From: Parasediminibacterium sp046546515
GTDB lineage: Bacteria > Bacteroidota > Bacteroidia > Chitinophagales > Chitinophagaceae
NCBI RefSeq assembly: GCF_046546515.1
Contig: NZ_JBKHKJ010000003.1
Location: forward strand, 193,737 to 257,736
Length of the DNA: 64,000 nt
Direction of reading: 5' to 3'
Part shown: in pieces, positions 17,390-26,282 of the stretch
How positions within the stretch are numbered: the stretch's first letter is position 1
How the letters are laid out: each line of letters begins with the position of its first letter
Program-made: the position numbers and the translations under genes
Notes under the pieces: model-generated
What the model saw: the letters and a program-made list of their open reading frames with translations, nothing else
Databases searched by the model: none
What the model was told of the DNA's origin: nothing

Positions 17390-19942
17390 CTACTTCTTGC
17401 TCTTAATATCCAATACCGTCCTGCCACTTTCATTTTCAACAAAACCAATTACTTGTGCCTCGCCATTAACCCACTTAACGGTAAGCTTTGTATGGCTTTT
17501 GTCCCATGAGGTTTTGGGCAACTCATCCCCATTCCTATAAGGGTACAATAATACCTTGTAGGCTGGCGAAACTGCATCTGCAGGTATAATCAGCTTCCTA
17601 ATTGGCCCGTACTTGCTTTTGGGTATATTGCTTCGCCATTCTTGTATAACTGGCTGCCCTGCATTGTCCGCATTTAAAACCCTTACTAATAACATGGGTT
17701 GCTTTTCTGGTATTTTTGCACCTTTCTCCAATATGCCTTCCAAGGTATCTTTGCCAAAACTTGTTAATTGCTTAGGGTCGTTGCCAGTAAGCAGTATATC
17801 CATTTCCTTGTCATTGGCCTTGTCTATTTTCACTATTTGAATATCATGTTCCAAGGTTAATATCCAATCAAAATGATGGGTATTTTCATCTTTTGAAATA
17901 TCATCTACTACCAATGCATAAGGCTTTGAGGAACGGATAATGCCAGCAGTCCTGAATGCCTTTTTAACAGGATAGTTAACCTGCCTCATTACTGGCTTTA
18001 TGGCTCCATCCGGAAATATCCAATGTGGTGATTCACTTTTAGGCACATTCAAATACGCATAAGGCAGCTTGGTATAGCTAAAATAATTAATGGAATGGTT
18101 TTCCAGTTCCCACCCTTTGGGTAGTGGTATTTTATTGCCCCTTACATCTTCGGCTGTATATAAGCCCCTTTTATAATCATATTCCTTCCAGTTCCAATCC
18201 CAGGCATATTTTGCATCACCAGTTGCAAATGTGAAGAAAGCCTCATCTTTAAAATCAACCATTGTGGCAGGGGTATATTCTACTTGTGGCTGCTTGTCAA
18301 TCACTACAACGCTTTGCTTAAAATTATCAAAGGCATGAATGCCCTGCACTGGCGACCAAACCCTGCCTGCACCTGCCAGCATTATCGCATTCCTATCCGA
18401 AGAGGGGTGGCCACCGTTTGCTTGGCGTGTGTGCATGTTCAGCATCAGGGCATCTTTGGTATCCCAACTGCTCCTTGTCATCATCAAGGCACGCTCGCCA
18501 CAAAAAAAGGTATTGCCTAAGCCAAGCTTAGCAGGGTTGCTATTAGTTACATCAAAGTCAGTGGCAAAAATGGCATAAAACAATAAGCCATTGTAGTAGC
18601 CAAAGCCATCTGGCCTCACGGGTATATTACTATAATCTTCCCCAACTACGGTACGATATACCCAGTCTATTTTTTTATCATTTGGAAACATATATTTTAA
18701 TCCCAGCAAATCGCAAGAGGTGAAACCTGCTTCTTTTGCATGGCTACCGCCGAGTAAATCATATTTCACCAAGCCATCTTGTGTGGGGATGACACTATGG
18801 GGCAAAAAATGGTTGGCATAAGCCTGTAAGTAAGGATGGCCGGAAATATCCTCGAACCCGTACATTTTTAAGCGTTTGGCAAATGCAATGATGCCATCCA
18901 TGCCCAGCTGATTTTTGGCTTCGCCCTCATAAGTTGCACCAGACTTGAACCAGCCATAGTTCAATAAATTGCGCCAGCCACGGTACATCCCTTTTACTTT
19001 CAGTTCGTTAAAACCTGGCTCCCCTTCAATAGCCAGCACTTCAAACAACCAATTAGAAAAAGAAGCCCAGTTGCTGCGCGAGCCTTCGGCTGTATTGAAT
19101 GTGCCGTAATTATCATGCGACCAAGTAGTTTGTGCCAACTCATCATGTATAATTTTCTTTTGCTCGGGCGTTAACCAATTGAAAATAAAGTCGTATGTAA
19201 ATGCCAATTGATATGTTCCTACTGGCTGCTCAATTGGTTTTGTAATATTATTTGCAGCCCTCAATGAATCCCTTTTGGCAACATCAACCTTTAAAGCCGT
19301 AACTACAACTTTTGCAAGTTTTTGTGCTGCTAACCCATCGTTATCTATCAAACAACGAAAACCCTCGAGCGAAAAAACACTCCAGTAATATGGAGGGAAA
19401 CTTCTAGCGGAACCGTCAGCAAGCTTATTGTAATATTCCAAAGCCAGCGAATTATGGTTGTACTCTTCCCCCTTTACCCTTGGTACACCTAGCCTCCATA
19501 AGGGCATTTTGCCGTGTAGCCCACCAAACTCGCCTTTAATTACATCGGGCTGTGCATAAAAGTCTTTATCATCGTATTTGCCTTTCATCATTTCTGTCCA
19601 TGAAAGGATATTTTTCCAAGCTTCTTGCCCGCATTTTGTTTCTTTCAGGTTCTTCCTTATGTCGGGCAAATCTTCTGGCCCAAAATATACACGGGGATGG
19701 ATGCCGGGTGCAGGCACTTGCCGCAACTTACGGACATTTGTTTGGTCAAGCAGTACATTCCTTGAGCCAAAATCATTTGGCTTTAATGAACCCCATAATA
19801 TCAACCCAGGCTTGCCATTTATATCAGTATAATTGGAATAAGAATCCGCAGGCTTATCAGCAAACGGAGAAATTGTTTGGGCAAAGGCTATGCTTGCGCA
19901 TCCTATTGCAACAATACCTATAATTAAAACTGATTTTATCAT
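17390..19942 (-). CDS. Heparinase II/III-like putative polysaccharide lyase (tandem copy 2)
   Basis: An 850-residue secreted protein (signal peptide cleavage near IAFAQ) with an (alpha/alpha)-toroid followed by a beta-sandwich region, as in heparinase II/III-fold lyases that cleave uronic-acid glycans by beta-elimination. Landmarks: GIHPRVYFGPEDLPDIRKNL (about 81-100), SHDNYGTFNTAEGSRSNW (about 274-291), SGATYEGEAKNQLG (about 332-345, candidate catalytic Tyr) and GGHPSSDRNAIMLAGAGRVW (about 507-526), the counterpart of the family's HGHADxN-type His motif. A C-terminal region (about 650-850) includes KKAFRTAGIIRSSKPYALVV and the LPKTSWDKSHTKL segment. It is a near-duplicate of the upstream gene at 20086-22632, differing in length by two residues. 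The family is inferred from motif pattern. PL family and substrate are not assignable by eye. Confidence 0.72.
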   Translation of the reverse strand: MIKSVLIIGIVAIGCASIAFAQTISPFADKPADSYSNYTDINGKPGLILWGSLKPNDFGSRNVLLDQTNVRKLRQVPAPGIHPRVYFGPEDLPDIRKNLKETKCGQEAWKNILSWTEMMKGKYDDKDFYAQPDVIKGEFGGLHGKMPLWRLGVPRVKGEEYNHNSLALEYYNKLADGSARSFPPYYWSVFSLEGFRCLIDNDGLAAQKLAKVVVTALKVDVAKRDSLRAANNITKPIEQPVGTYQLAFTYDFIFNWLTPEQKKIIHDELAQTTWSHDNYGTFNTAEGSRSNWASFSNWLFEVLAIEGEPGFNELKVKGMYRGWRNLLNYGWFKSGATYEGEAKNQLGMDGIIAFAKRLKMYGFEDISGHPYLQAYANHFLPHSVIPTQDGLVKYDLLGGSHAKEAGFTSCDLLGLKYMFPNDKKIDWVYRTVVGEDYSNIPVRPDGFGYYNGLLFYAIFATDFDVTNSNPAKLGLGNTFFCGERALMMTRSSWDTKDALMLNMHTRQANGGHPSSDRNAIMLAGAGRVWSPVQGIHAFDNFKQSVVVIDKQPQVEYTPATMVDFKDEAFFTFATGDAKYAWDWNWKEYDYKRGLYTAEDVRGNKIPLPKGWELENHSINYFSYTKLPYAYLNVPKSESPHWIFPDGAIKPVMRQVNYPVKKAFRTAGIIRSSKPYALVVDDISKDENTHHFDWILTLEHDIQIVKIDKANDKEMDILLTGNDPKQLTSFGKDTLEGILEKGAKIPEKQPMLLVRVLNADNAGQPVIQEWRSNIPKSKYGPIRKLIIPADAVSPAYKVLLYPYRNGDELPKTSWDKSHTKLTVKWVNGEAQVIGFVENESGRTVLDIKSKK

Positions 19943-20085
19943 TTATAAAGCTGTTTTTCTTTATTGCTTTTTTTCACCATATGGTCGCATATGACTCATA
20001 CATGGATTATGTGCGAGTAAAAAACATGGATTTTTTTGGGTTTTCTTTTATATTTTTCAATTTCCTTATTAATTTTTAATAAGGC

Positions 20086-22632
20086 TTATTTCTTGCTACT
20101 AATATCCAACACCGTCCTGCCACTTTCATTTTCAGCAAAGCCAATAATCTGGGTTTCGCCATTAGCCCATTTAACAGTGAGCTTAGTATGGCTTTTATCC
20201 CACGAAGTTTTGGGCAATTCATCGCCATTCCTGTAAGGGTACAATAATACCTTGTAAGCTGGCGAAACAGCATCTGCATGTATCACCAGTTTTCTAACAG
20301 GGCTATTTACACTTTTAGGCGTGTTACTGCGCCATTCCTCAATCACTGGCTGGCCAGCATTGTCTGCATTTAAAACCCTAACCAGCAGCATGGGCAGCTT
20401 TTCGGGTATTTTAGCACCTTTTTCCATGATTCCTTGCATGGTGTCTTTGCCAAAACCCGCCAACTGCTCAGGGTCGTTGCCCGTAAGCAGTATGTCCATT
20501 TCCTTGTTGTTCAATTTGTTTACGCTTACTATCTGTATATCATGTTCAAGGGTCAATATCCAGTCGTAATGATGGGCAGTTTCATCCTTTGCAATATCAT
20601 CCACTACCAAGGCATAAGGCTTTGCAGAACGGATAATGCCAGCAGTTCTGAATGCTTTTTTCACGGGATAGTTTACTTGCTTTATAACCGGCCTCACGGC
20701 TCCATCGGGCAATATCCAGTGTGGTGATTCGCTCCTTGGCCTGTCCAAATAAGCATAAGGTAACTTGGTATAGCTGAAATAGTTGGTGGAATGGGTTTCC
20801 AGTTCCCAGCCTTTTGGTAGTTCCACTTTGTTATCCCTTACATCTTGGGCAGTATAATAGCCTTTTTTGCGTTCCTGCTCTTTCCAGTTCCAGTCCCACG
20901 TATATTTGGCATCGCCCACTGCAAAAGTGAAAAATGGTTCGTCTTTAAAATCTACAATGGTTGCCGGGCCATATTCTGTCTGTGGCTGCTTGTCTATCAC
21001 CACAACGCTTTGCTTGAAATTATCAAACGAATGCCCACCCTGGACAGGCGACCAAACCCTGCCTGCACCTGCCAGCATAATGGCATTGCGGTCAGCAGAT
21101 GGGTGACCTCCGTTAGCTTGGCGAGTGTGCATGTTCAGCATCAAGGCGTCCTTGGTTTCCCAACTGCTTCTTGTCATCATCAAGGCACGCTCGCCACAAA
21201 AAAAGGTATTGCCAAAGCCTAGCTTGGCGGGGTTGCTATTGTCGGCATCGAAGTCAGTGGCAAAAATGGCAAAAAACAACAAGCCATTGTAATAGCCGTC
21301 TGGCCTGTCAGGTACATTGCTGTAATCTTCACGCATGGCAGTACGGTACACCCAGTCTATCTTTTTATCGTCAGGGAACATATATTTTAGCCCCAGCAAA
21401 TCGCATATGGTAAAGCCGCCCCCCTTTGCCCTGCTGCCCCCCAGCAAATCGTATTTCACAAAGCCATCCTGCGTTGGTATGATACTATGCGGTAAAAATT
21501 GGTTAGCATAAGCCTGTAAGTAAGGGTGGCCAGAAATATCCTCGAAACCATACATTTTCAGCCGCTTTGCAAAAGTGATGATGCCATCCATTCCCAACTG
21601 GTTTTTGGCTTCGCCTTCATATGTAGCTCCAGATTTGTACCAGCCATAGTTCATCAAATTGCGCCAGCCACGGTACATACCCTTTACTTTCAGGTCGTTA
21701 AACCCAGGTTCCCCTTCAATGGCCAGCACTTCAAATAACCAATAGGAGAAAGTGGCCCAGTTGCTACGGGAGCCTTCGGCAGTATTGAAAGTGCCGTAAT
21801 TATCATGCGACCAAGTGGTTAAAGCCAGCTCATCGTGCATCGTTTGCTTTTGCTCGGGCGTTAACCAATTAAAAATAAAGTCGTAGGTAAATGCCAGTTG
21901 AAATGCACCCACAGGTTGTTCAATGGGCTTGGTAATATTCTTTGCCACCCTTAGCGAATCCCTTTTGGCAACATCGATTTTTAAAGCTGTAACCACAGCT
22001 TTAGCTAGTTTTTTCGCAGCTTCCTTGTCGTCATCTATCAAGCAACGGAAAGCCTCCAGCGAAAAAACATTCCAGTAAAAGGCAGGGAAACTGGTAGCCG
22101 AACCATCGGCTAATTTGTTGTAATATTCCAAGGCGAGCGAGCTGTGGTTGTACTCCTCCCCTTTTACCCTTGGCACCCCCATCCTAAACAAAGGCACTTT
22201 GCCATGCAGCCCACCAAAATCGCCTTTCTGTACATCGGGTTGTGCATATGGGGCTTTGTCGTTGTATTTGCCTTTCATCATCTCCGTCCAGCAAAGGATA
22301 TTTTTCCATGCTTCTTGCCCACACTTTGTTTCTTTCAGGTTCTTCCTGATGTCGGGCAAATCGTCTGGCCCAAAATAAATACGGGGGTGGATGCCAGGTG
22401 CAGGCACTTGCCGCAACTTGCGGACGTTTGTTTGGTCTAACGGTACATTCCTAGAGCCGAAATCATTTGGTTTCAATGAACCCCATAGTATCACGCCAGA
22501 CTTGCCATTAATATCGTTATAATTGGAATATGAATTCGCAGGCTTGTCAGCAAAAGGGGAAGTTGTTTGGGCAAAGGCTGTGCTTGCGCATCCTATTGCA
22601 ACAATCCCTGTAATCAAAACTGATTTTATCAT
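20086..22632 (-). CDS. Heparinase II/III-like putative polysaccharide lyase (tandem copy 1)
   Basis: An 848-residue secreted protein and tandem paralogue of 17390-19942, collinear along its whole length with most residues identical. It carries the same signal peptide, GIHPRIYFGPDDLPDIRKNL, SHDNYGTFNTAEGSRSNW, SGATYEGEAKNQLG and GGHPSADRNAIMLAGAGRVW landmarks. The frame is open up to 22710, but the true start is the ATG at 22632 (MIKSVLITG), identical in context to the paralogue's start and 13 bp after the stop of the upstream 267-residue gene. The pair is separated by 143 bp without a terminator-like hairpin. Retention of two intact copies suggests dosage or slightly different substrate use. 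A third, more distant homologue forms the C-terminal part of the giant protein at 34171-40470. Confidence 0.74.
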   Translation of the reverse strand: MIKSVLITGIVAIGCASTAFAQTTSPFADKPANSYSNYNDINGKSGVILWGSLKPNDFGSRNVPLDQTNVRKLRQVPAPGIHPRIYFGPDDLPDIRKNLKETKCGQEAWKNILCWTEMMKGKYNDKAPYAQPDVQKGDFGGLHGKVPLFRMGVPRVKGEEYNHSSLALEYYNKLADGSATSFPAFYWNVFSLEAFRCLIDDDKEAAKKLAKAVVTALKIDVAKRDSLRVAKNITKPIEQPVGAFQLAFTYDFIFNWLTPEQKQTMHDELALTTWSHDNYGTFNTAEGSRSNWATFSYWLFEVLAIEGEPGFNDLKVKGMYRGWRNLMNYGWYKSGATYEGEAKNQLGMDGIITFAKRLKMYGFEDISGHPYLQAYANQFLPHSIIPTQDGFVKYDLLGGSRAKGGGFTICDLLGLKYMFPDDKKIDWVYRTAMREDYSNVPDRPDGYYNGLLFFAIFATDFDADNSNPAKLGFGNTFFCGERALMMTRSSWETKDALMLNMHTRQANGGHPSADRNAIMLAGAGRVWSPVQGGHSFDNFKQSVVVIDKQPQTEYGPATIVDFKDEPFFTFAVGDAKYTWDWNWKEQERKKGYYTAQDVRDNKVELPKGWELETHSTNYFSYTKLPYAYLDRPRSESPHWILPDGAVRPVIKQVNYPVKKAFRTAGIIRSAKPYALVVDDIAKDETAHHYDWILTLEHDIQIVSVNKLNNKEMDILLTGNDPEQLAGFGKDTMQGIMEKGAKIPEKLPMLLVRVLNADNAGQPVIEEWRSNTPKSVNSPVRKLVIHADAVSPAYKVLLYPYRNGDELPKTSWDKSHTKLTVKWANGETQIIGFAENESGRTVLDISSKK

Positions 22633-22645
22633 TTTAATATTGTTT

Positions 22646-23449
22646 TTATTTACTTTCTTTAAACAGCCATTTTGTAAAATCATCAGCGGCTTTATTGTTG
22701 TCCCAACCATTTTTATAGCCTAGTCTTCCGTTGAGGTATTCGTTATAAAACCAAGGGTCGCCAATTACTACAACCATACCCTTGCCTACTTTGGCAGCCG
22801 CCCCTACAATGTATTTTTCTGTTTGGTGTACCAGTATAGGCTTGGCTGTCTTGGATAAGTTTAATGAGCTCACCTCTTTTAAATACACTTTTTTTGCAGT
22901 GGTAAAAATGGGATCGCCTTGGGGGATGAGAAAAGCCGCCATTTCATATTTATCGTTGTACACCTTGCTCTTGCTATCGCCATTCAGGTGGATGCCGAAG
23001 GTTTCGGTGAGGTGGTTCAGGTGTTCAAATTCCACGTTCAGGGTATCGTTGGCCATTACTACTAGCACACCGCCTTTCTTCACCCATTTGGCAATGGCTT
23101 TAATATGTTCATGTTGTATAAAATTGGGGGTTGCCGTTTCTTTCTCCGTGTCTGGGTCCACCATCAGGTAAACAGATGTACCCTTTAAATTCTTTTTGGT
23201 TGGCGCAGCTTCCAGACTTTTCAGTGCAAAACCATTCTGTACAAAAACAGCCCCGAGTTTGCTGTAGCCACTTTGGGCGGTGTCTTCCCAAGTATAATGG
23301 AAACGCTCCATTTCGCCTTTGCTGTTCTTCTTAAACTCGTGGTTGAAGAAATAATCGAGTATTACGGTTTTTGTTTGGCTGTAGGATACGCCATTGGCCA
23401 AGAGCATCAGCAGTATGGCAAAACAATCTTTCATTTTCTTTTTTTTCAT
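22646..23449 (-). CDS. Secreted DUF4350/GATase1-like domain protein
   Basis: A 267-residue protein with a signal peptide (hydrophobic about 9-22, cleavage near SYSQ) and a class I glutamine-amidotransferase-like flavodoxin-type fold. WVKKGGVLVVMAND (about 142-155) and GKGMVVVIGDPWFYNEYL (about 223-240) match the pattern of DUF4350-type domains, which from memory are often fused to the C terminus of GH105 enzymes in Bacteroidota. The catalytic Cys of true amidotransferases is not evident, so a structural or ligand-binding role is likelier. It lies 13 bp upstream of the first lyase-like gene, suggesting translational coupling. The N-terminal MKKKKMK offers two starts (23449 and 23434), preceded by an unusual repeated ATGAAAAAAA leader. 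Confidence 0.6.
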   Translation of the reverse strand: MKKKKMKDCFAILLMLLANGVSYSQTKTVILDYFFNHEFKKNSKGEMERFHYTWEDTAQSGYSKLGAVFVQNGFALKSLEAAPTKKNLKGTSVYLMVDPDTEKETATPNFIQHEHIKAIAKWVKKGGVLVVMANDTLNVEFEHLNHLTETFGIHLNGDSKSKVYNDKYEMAAFLIPQGDPIFTTAKKVYLKEVSSLNLSKTAKPILVHQTEKYIVGAAAKVGKGMVVVIGDPWFYNEYLNGRLGYKNGWDNNKAADDFTKWLFKESK

Positions 23450-23469
23450 TTTTTTTCATTTTTTTTCAT
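23432..23469 (-). promoter_or_regulatory. Triple ATG-A8 translation start region
   Basis: Three ATGs occur exactly 10 bp apart (first bases at 23469, 23459 and 23449), each followed by eight As, so they fall in all three reading frames. Translation from the first stops at a TGA overlapping the third ATG (ATGA). Translation from the second stops at a TGA overlapping the alternative start at 23434. The geometry would permit tiny upstream ORFs coupled to the main gene, and the repeat is slippage-prone. Confidence 0.5.
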
Positions 23470-23857
23470 TTACCATATAGGCACAATAGGACACATAGAT
23501 TTTAGAAAGTAAAAAGAGAATACATAGTTTTTTCACTCATTGCCATCCAGTTATATCTACTATTGCATTGTATTAAGAATAATATAGCGCTTCTTATTTT
23601 CCGCTTAAACTTTATTCATCCTTGCTTTATTCTTCGTTCAGCCTTCGCAAGTTGTTCGCTAGACATTCTCGAGTTATTCGCAAGTCATTTACCCCGCCTT
23701 CGTTCATCCTTCGTTCATCCTTCGTTATAGCTGCGCTATAACTTCGCTCCGCATTTAGGGAGCGTTCGAAAATTAATCGCAAGTTTGTCGGATGTAAATT
23801 CAGGTGCTTTTGTTCAACATCTATTAAATTATCTTCACCGAATATCTCCTGGCTTAA
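23450..23857. other. 408-bp non-coding gap
   Basis: No gene seen. It holds the A-rich leader of the gene starting at 23449, a run of CCTTCGTTCAT-like short repeats around 23690-23722 and a perfect 8-bp hairpin GTTATAGC/GCTATAAC at 23724-23742. The hairpin and following CGCTCC/GGAGCG pairing could terminate transcription from the minus-strand gene ending at 23858 or simply be a repeat. Confidence 0.5.
23724..23742. other. Perfect 8-bp stem-loop
   Basis: GTTATAGC, loop TGC, GCTATAAC. It lies downstream of the DUF5703-type gene (stop at 23858, minus strand) and upstream of the DUF4350-like gene. There is no T-run on either side, so the terminator role is uncertain. Confidence 0.4.
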
Positions 23858-26062
23858 TTATTCATTTACCATTTTCAATTTCTTTCCACTAGCGGTTTCA
23901 ATAGCTGAACTCACCATTTTTCCATCCTTCCATTCAACCCTTACGGTTGATTGGCCTTCTGTATGCAGCTTGAAATTTACATTCCATTGCTTGGGGAAAG
24001 CGGGCAACAGTAGCACATCGTTACCCACGCATTGCAACAGCATCAATTGCAAGGCGTTTTGCAATACCCCGCCATGGTCTTCGTCTGGCGAATAATCATG
24101 CCCTGGCCCCCAGAATGCCGGGAACCGGAAATCGTTGTCTTTCTTGTCTTTTGCATTTTTGAGGCTGCAAATTTTAATCAGTTCATTTTTAGCTGCTTCG
24201 GTTTCGCCTAGTAAGGCGGCAGACAAAATATCGTGGTGCCAGCAGCCAACGGTTTTTATCATGCGCTCATTAAATGTATTCTTGGCCAGCTGCAAATCTG
24301 GCTTGTTAAGCCCATACACCCGGAAAGGGAAAATGGTGTACAATTCGGGGTTTTCGGTGTTGTGGCGTATGGAATCTGTTTGCTCGGCCACTGCAATTAC
24401 GGGCTTGCCATTTTTAGTACCCATTGGCAAATCGGGGGCAATGGCTAGGTATTGCTGCCAAGTACTCCGCCGCTGCGTGCTTACAAGGTTGTCTGGAAGG
24501 GCAAGCAATGTTTTAATGATATAGGTAAACCCTGCAATATCGGTGGCGGGGTTTTTAGCTTTCCAGTAGGTTTCCATGGCATTGTCGGGATAAAAAACCA
24601 GCTTGCCTGTGGCATCCTTTTTAAACCGTTCCGTAAAAAAGCGGAGGGCATCATCTGCTAGGGGCAATAATTTTGTTTTGGCAAAATCAACATCGCCACT
24701 GTAATTGTAATAGTCCAGCATCATTGCCAGCAGTTCCAGGGATTGTGTATAATAATGCTGCACATACCCAGGCTTTGAATCGTCTTTTGCTTCGGCTACC
24801 AGCCCATAAAATGGGGAGGTCTCGGCAAAACAAACCCCATTTACTCCATACATATTTTTTACTGCTTCCTTATTTCCAGGCACCATGTTGAGGTACATAT
24901 TGAAAAATGGCTGTAACAAGTCAAAATCGCCAGCGGCCAGCATAGGCCAGTACATGTGCCGTGTGTTCTGCATCCAATAACTGCCGCCCCAGCTCCTGAA
25001 ATCGCCATTCACGGCAACAGGGTGTTTCATTTTATTCTTGTCAGCAAGCAGCAATGTATCATCCATTGTAAAAATAGAACCATTGTATTTGATAGCATAA
25101 TTGCCTCTCCCAGCACATGCAGATACGAACCGTTGCAAAATATACGCCCTAGTGATGGTTTCTGCATCCTTGTCGCCATCTAAAAACACCCAGCTACGGT
25201 TCCAGAATGCATTCCACCAACGTTTGTGTGCTTCATAGTCGGCGGTAAACAAGGTTGCGTCCCTCATTTTAGATAGTGCAATTTGCTGCCACCCATTGAT
25301 GGTAGGCTCGTTGTTGGTAGCAACTGTAATGCTGATGTTGCTTTTTTTCTGTGGGGATGAAGAGACCAATGTGGTTTCATCCTTTGTAACCAAGCCATCT
25401 CCTTGGGCTATGGCACCAAATTTTAGGTTGGTCAATTGAGGTGTTTTTTTATTTTGGTTTTGGTAAACCCATGCAATTTTGTTGGGCTGGTTGGCAATTA
25501 TATCATCGATGTGCAGTTTGCTTCTTAGCAACGAGTCTTTAGCAGCCTGTATAGCGGGCGTACGTAACGATTCAAAAGAAAGTGTATATTCATCCGGCTG
25601 AAGGCTTGCCGCATCTACATGGATAACTGGGTGGTTGGCATCTACCCAAACCTTTAGGGTTAAATTGTTATTGCCTTTTATGGTGATAGTACCTGTTCTT
25701 AGGTCTAATACCTGTGAAGAAAATGCCCCTTCCTTCAAAGGGTTTCCATTGATGTGCAGGCGCATCCTACCAATTTTCAATAACCCTTCCGTGGTGCTAG
25801 GGTTCTCAGACCAACTATCTGACTTTCCAATGTAAAAAAGTAAGTCACCCGTTTTTTCAACCCAAACATTCAAGCCAATATCTCCATTGCCTATAGGCAT
25901 AGAGCCTTTGCTATTTCCACTGGGGGTGTTCCAGAAAACATTGTAGTTGTCAAGGCGTTTTAATACCTCTGCATCTGCCTTGGTTGATTGGGCGTTTATA
26001 TGCCCAATGGAAAGTAGACAGGCAAAAGCTAAGGCTATATTATATAAATACTTTTTTTTCAT
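23858..26062 (-). CDS. DUF5703/GH95-like six-hairpin glycosidase
   Basis: A 734-residue secreted protein (signal peptide ends near INAQ). The N-terminal beta-sandwich (about 38-290) starts with YNVFWNTPSGNSKGSMPIGN and GDIGLNVWVEKTGDLLFYIG, the hallmark of DUF5703 and GH95 N-domains. An (alpha/alpha)6 domain (about 300-660) includes FRSWGGSYWMQNTRHMYWPM, analogous to the Asn-rich active-site segment of GH95, and TVGCWHHDILSAALLGE. A C-terminal beta domain with LLLPAFPKQWNV completes it. GH95 enzymes are alpha-L-fucosidases or alpha-L-galactosidases acting on plant cell-wall side chains. Whether this distant member shares that activity is inference. It lies between a GH43 gene and the lyase pair on the same strand. 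Confidence 0.75.
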   Translation of the reverse strand: MKKKYLYNIALAFACLLSIGHINAQSTKADAEVLKRLDNYNVFWNTPSGNSKGSMPIGNGDIGLNVWVEKTGDLLFYIGKSDSWSENPSTTEGLLKIGRMRLHINGNPLKEGAFSSQVLDLRTGTITIKGNNNLTLKVWVDANHPVIHVDAASLQPDEYTLSFESLRTPAIQAAKDSLLRSKLHIDDIIANQPNKIAWVYQNQNKKTPQLTNLKFGAIAQGDGLVTKDETTLVSSSPQKKSNISITVATNNEPTINGWQQIALSKMRDATLFTADYEAHKRWWNAFWNRSWVFLDGDKDAETITRAYILQRFVSACAGRGNYAIKYNGSIFTMDDTLLLADKNKMKHPVAVNGDFRSWGGSYWMQNTRHMYWPMLAAGDFDLLQPFFNMYLNMVPGNKEAVKNMYGVNGVCFAETSPFYGLVAEAKDDSKPGYVQHYYTQSLELLAMMLDYYNYSGDVDFAKTKLLPLADDALRFFTERFKKDATGKLVFYPDNAMETYWKAKNPATDIAGFTYIIKTLLALPDNLVSTQRRSTWQQYLAIAPDLPMGTKNGKPVIAVAEQTDSIRHNTENPELYTIFPFRVYGLNKPDLQLAKNTFNERMIKTVGCWHHDILSAALLGETEAAKNELIKICSLKNAKDKKDNDFRFPAFWGPGHDYSPDEDHGGVLQNALQLMLLQCVGNDVLLLPAFPKQWNVNFKLHTEGQSTVRVEWKDGKMVSSAIETASGKKLKMVNE

Positions 26063-26242
26063 TGTTCATTTTTTTACCACGGGTTGCACCCGTGGCTACT
26101 AATGTAAGGTGCATTTCAAAACTTCTCTAATTGCCTTACTCTTAAATTGCTAAACCCACCCCCTAACCCCCTCCGAGGAAGGGAAAGCGAAGAACTAAGC
26201 GAAGATTTAAAATGGACGGTTTTATTAATCTCAATTTTCCTC

Positions 26243-26278
26243 CTTCGTGCTTCTTTGTGCTTTTGTGCCTTTGTGGCT
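26243..26278. repeat. Degenerate half copy of the dispersed CTTTGTGCC/CTTCGTGC element
   Basis: CTTCGTGCTTCTTTGTGC followed by TTTTGTGCCTTTGTGGC matches the GTGCCTTTGTGGC arm of the MITE-like elements at 47516-47710 and 61042-61245. It abuts the 3' end of the GH43 gene at 26283. Confidence 0.55.
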
Positions 26279-26282
26279 ATTT

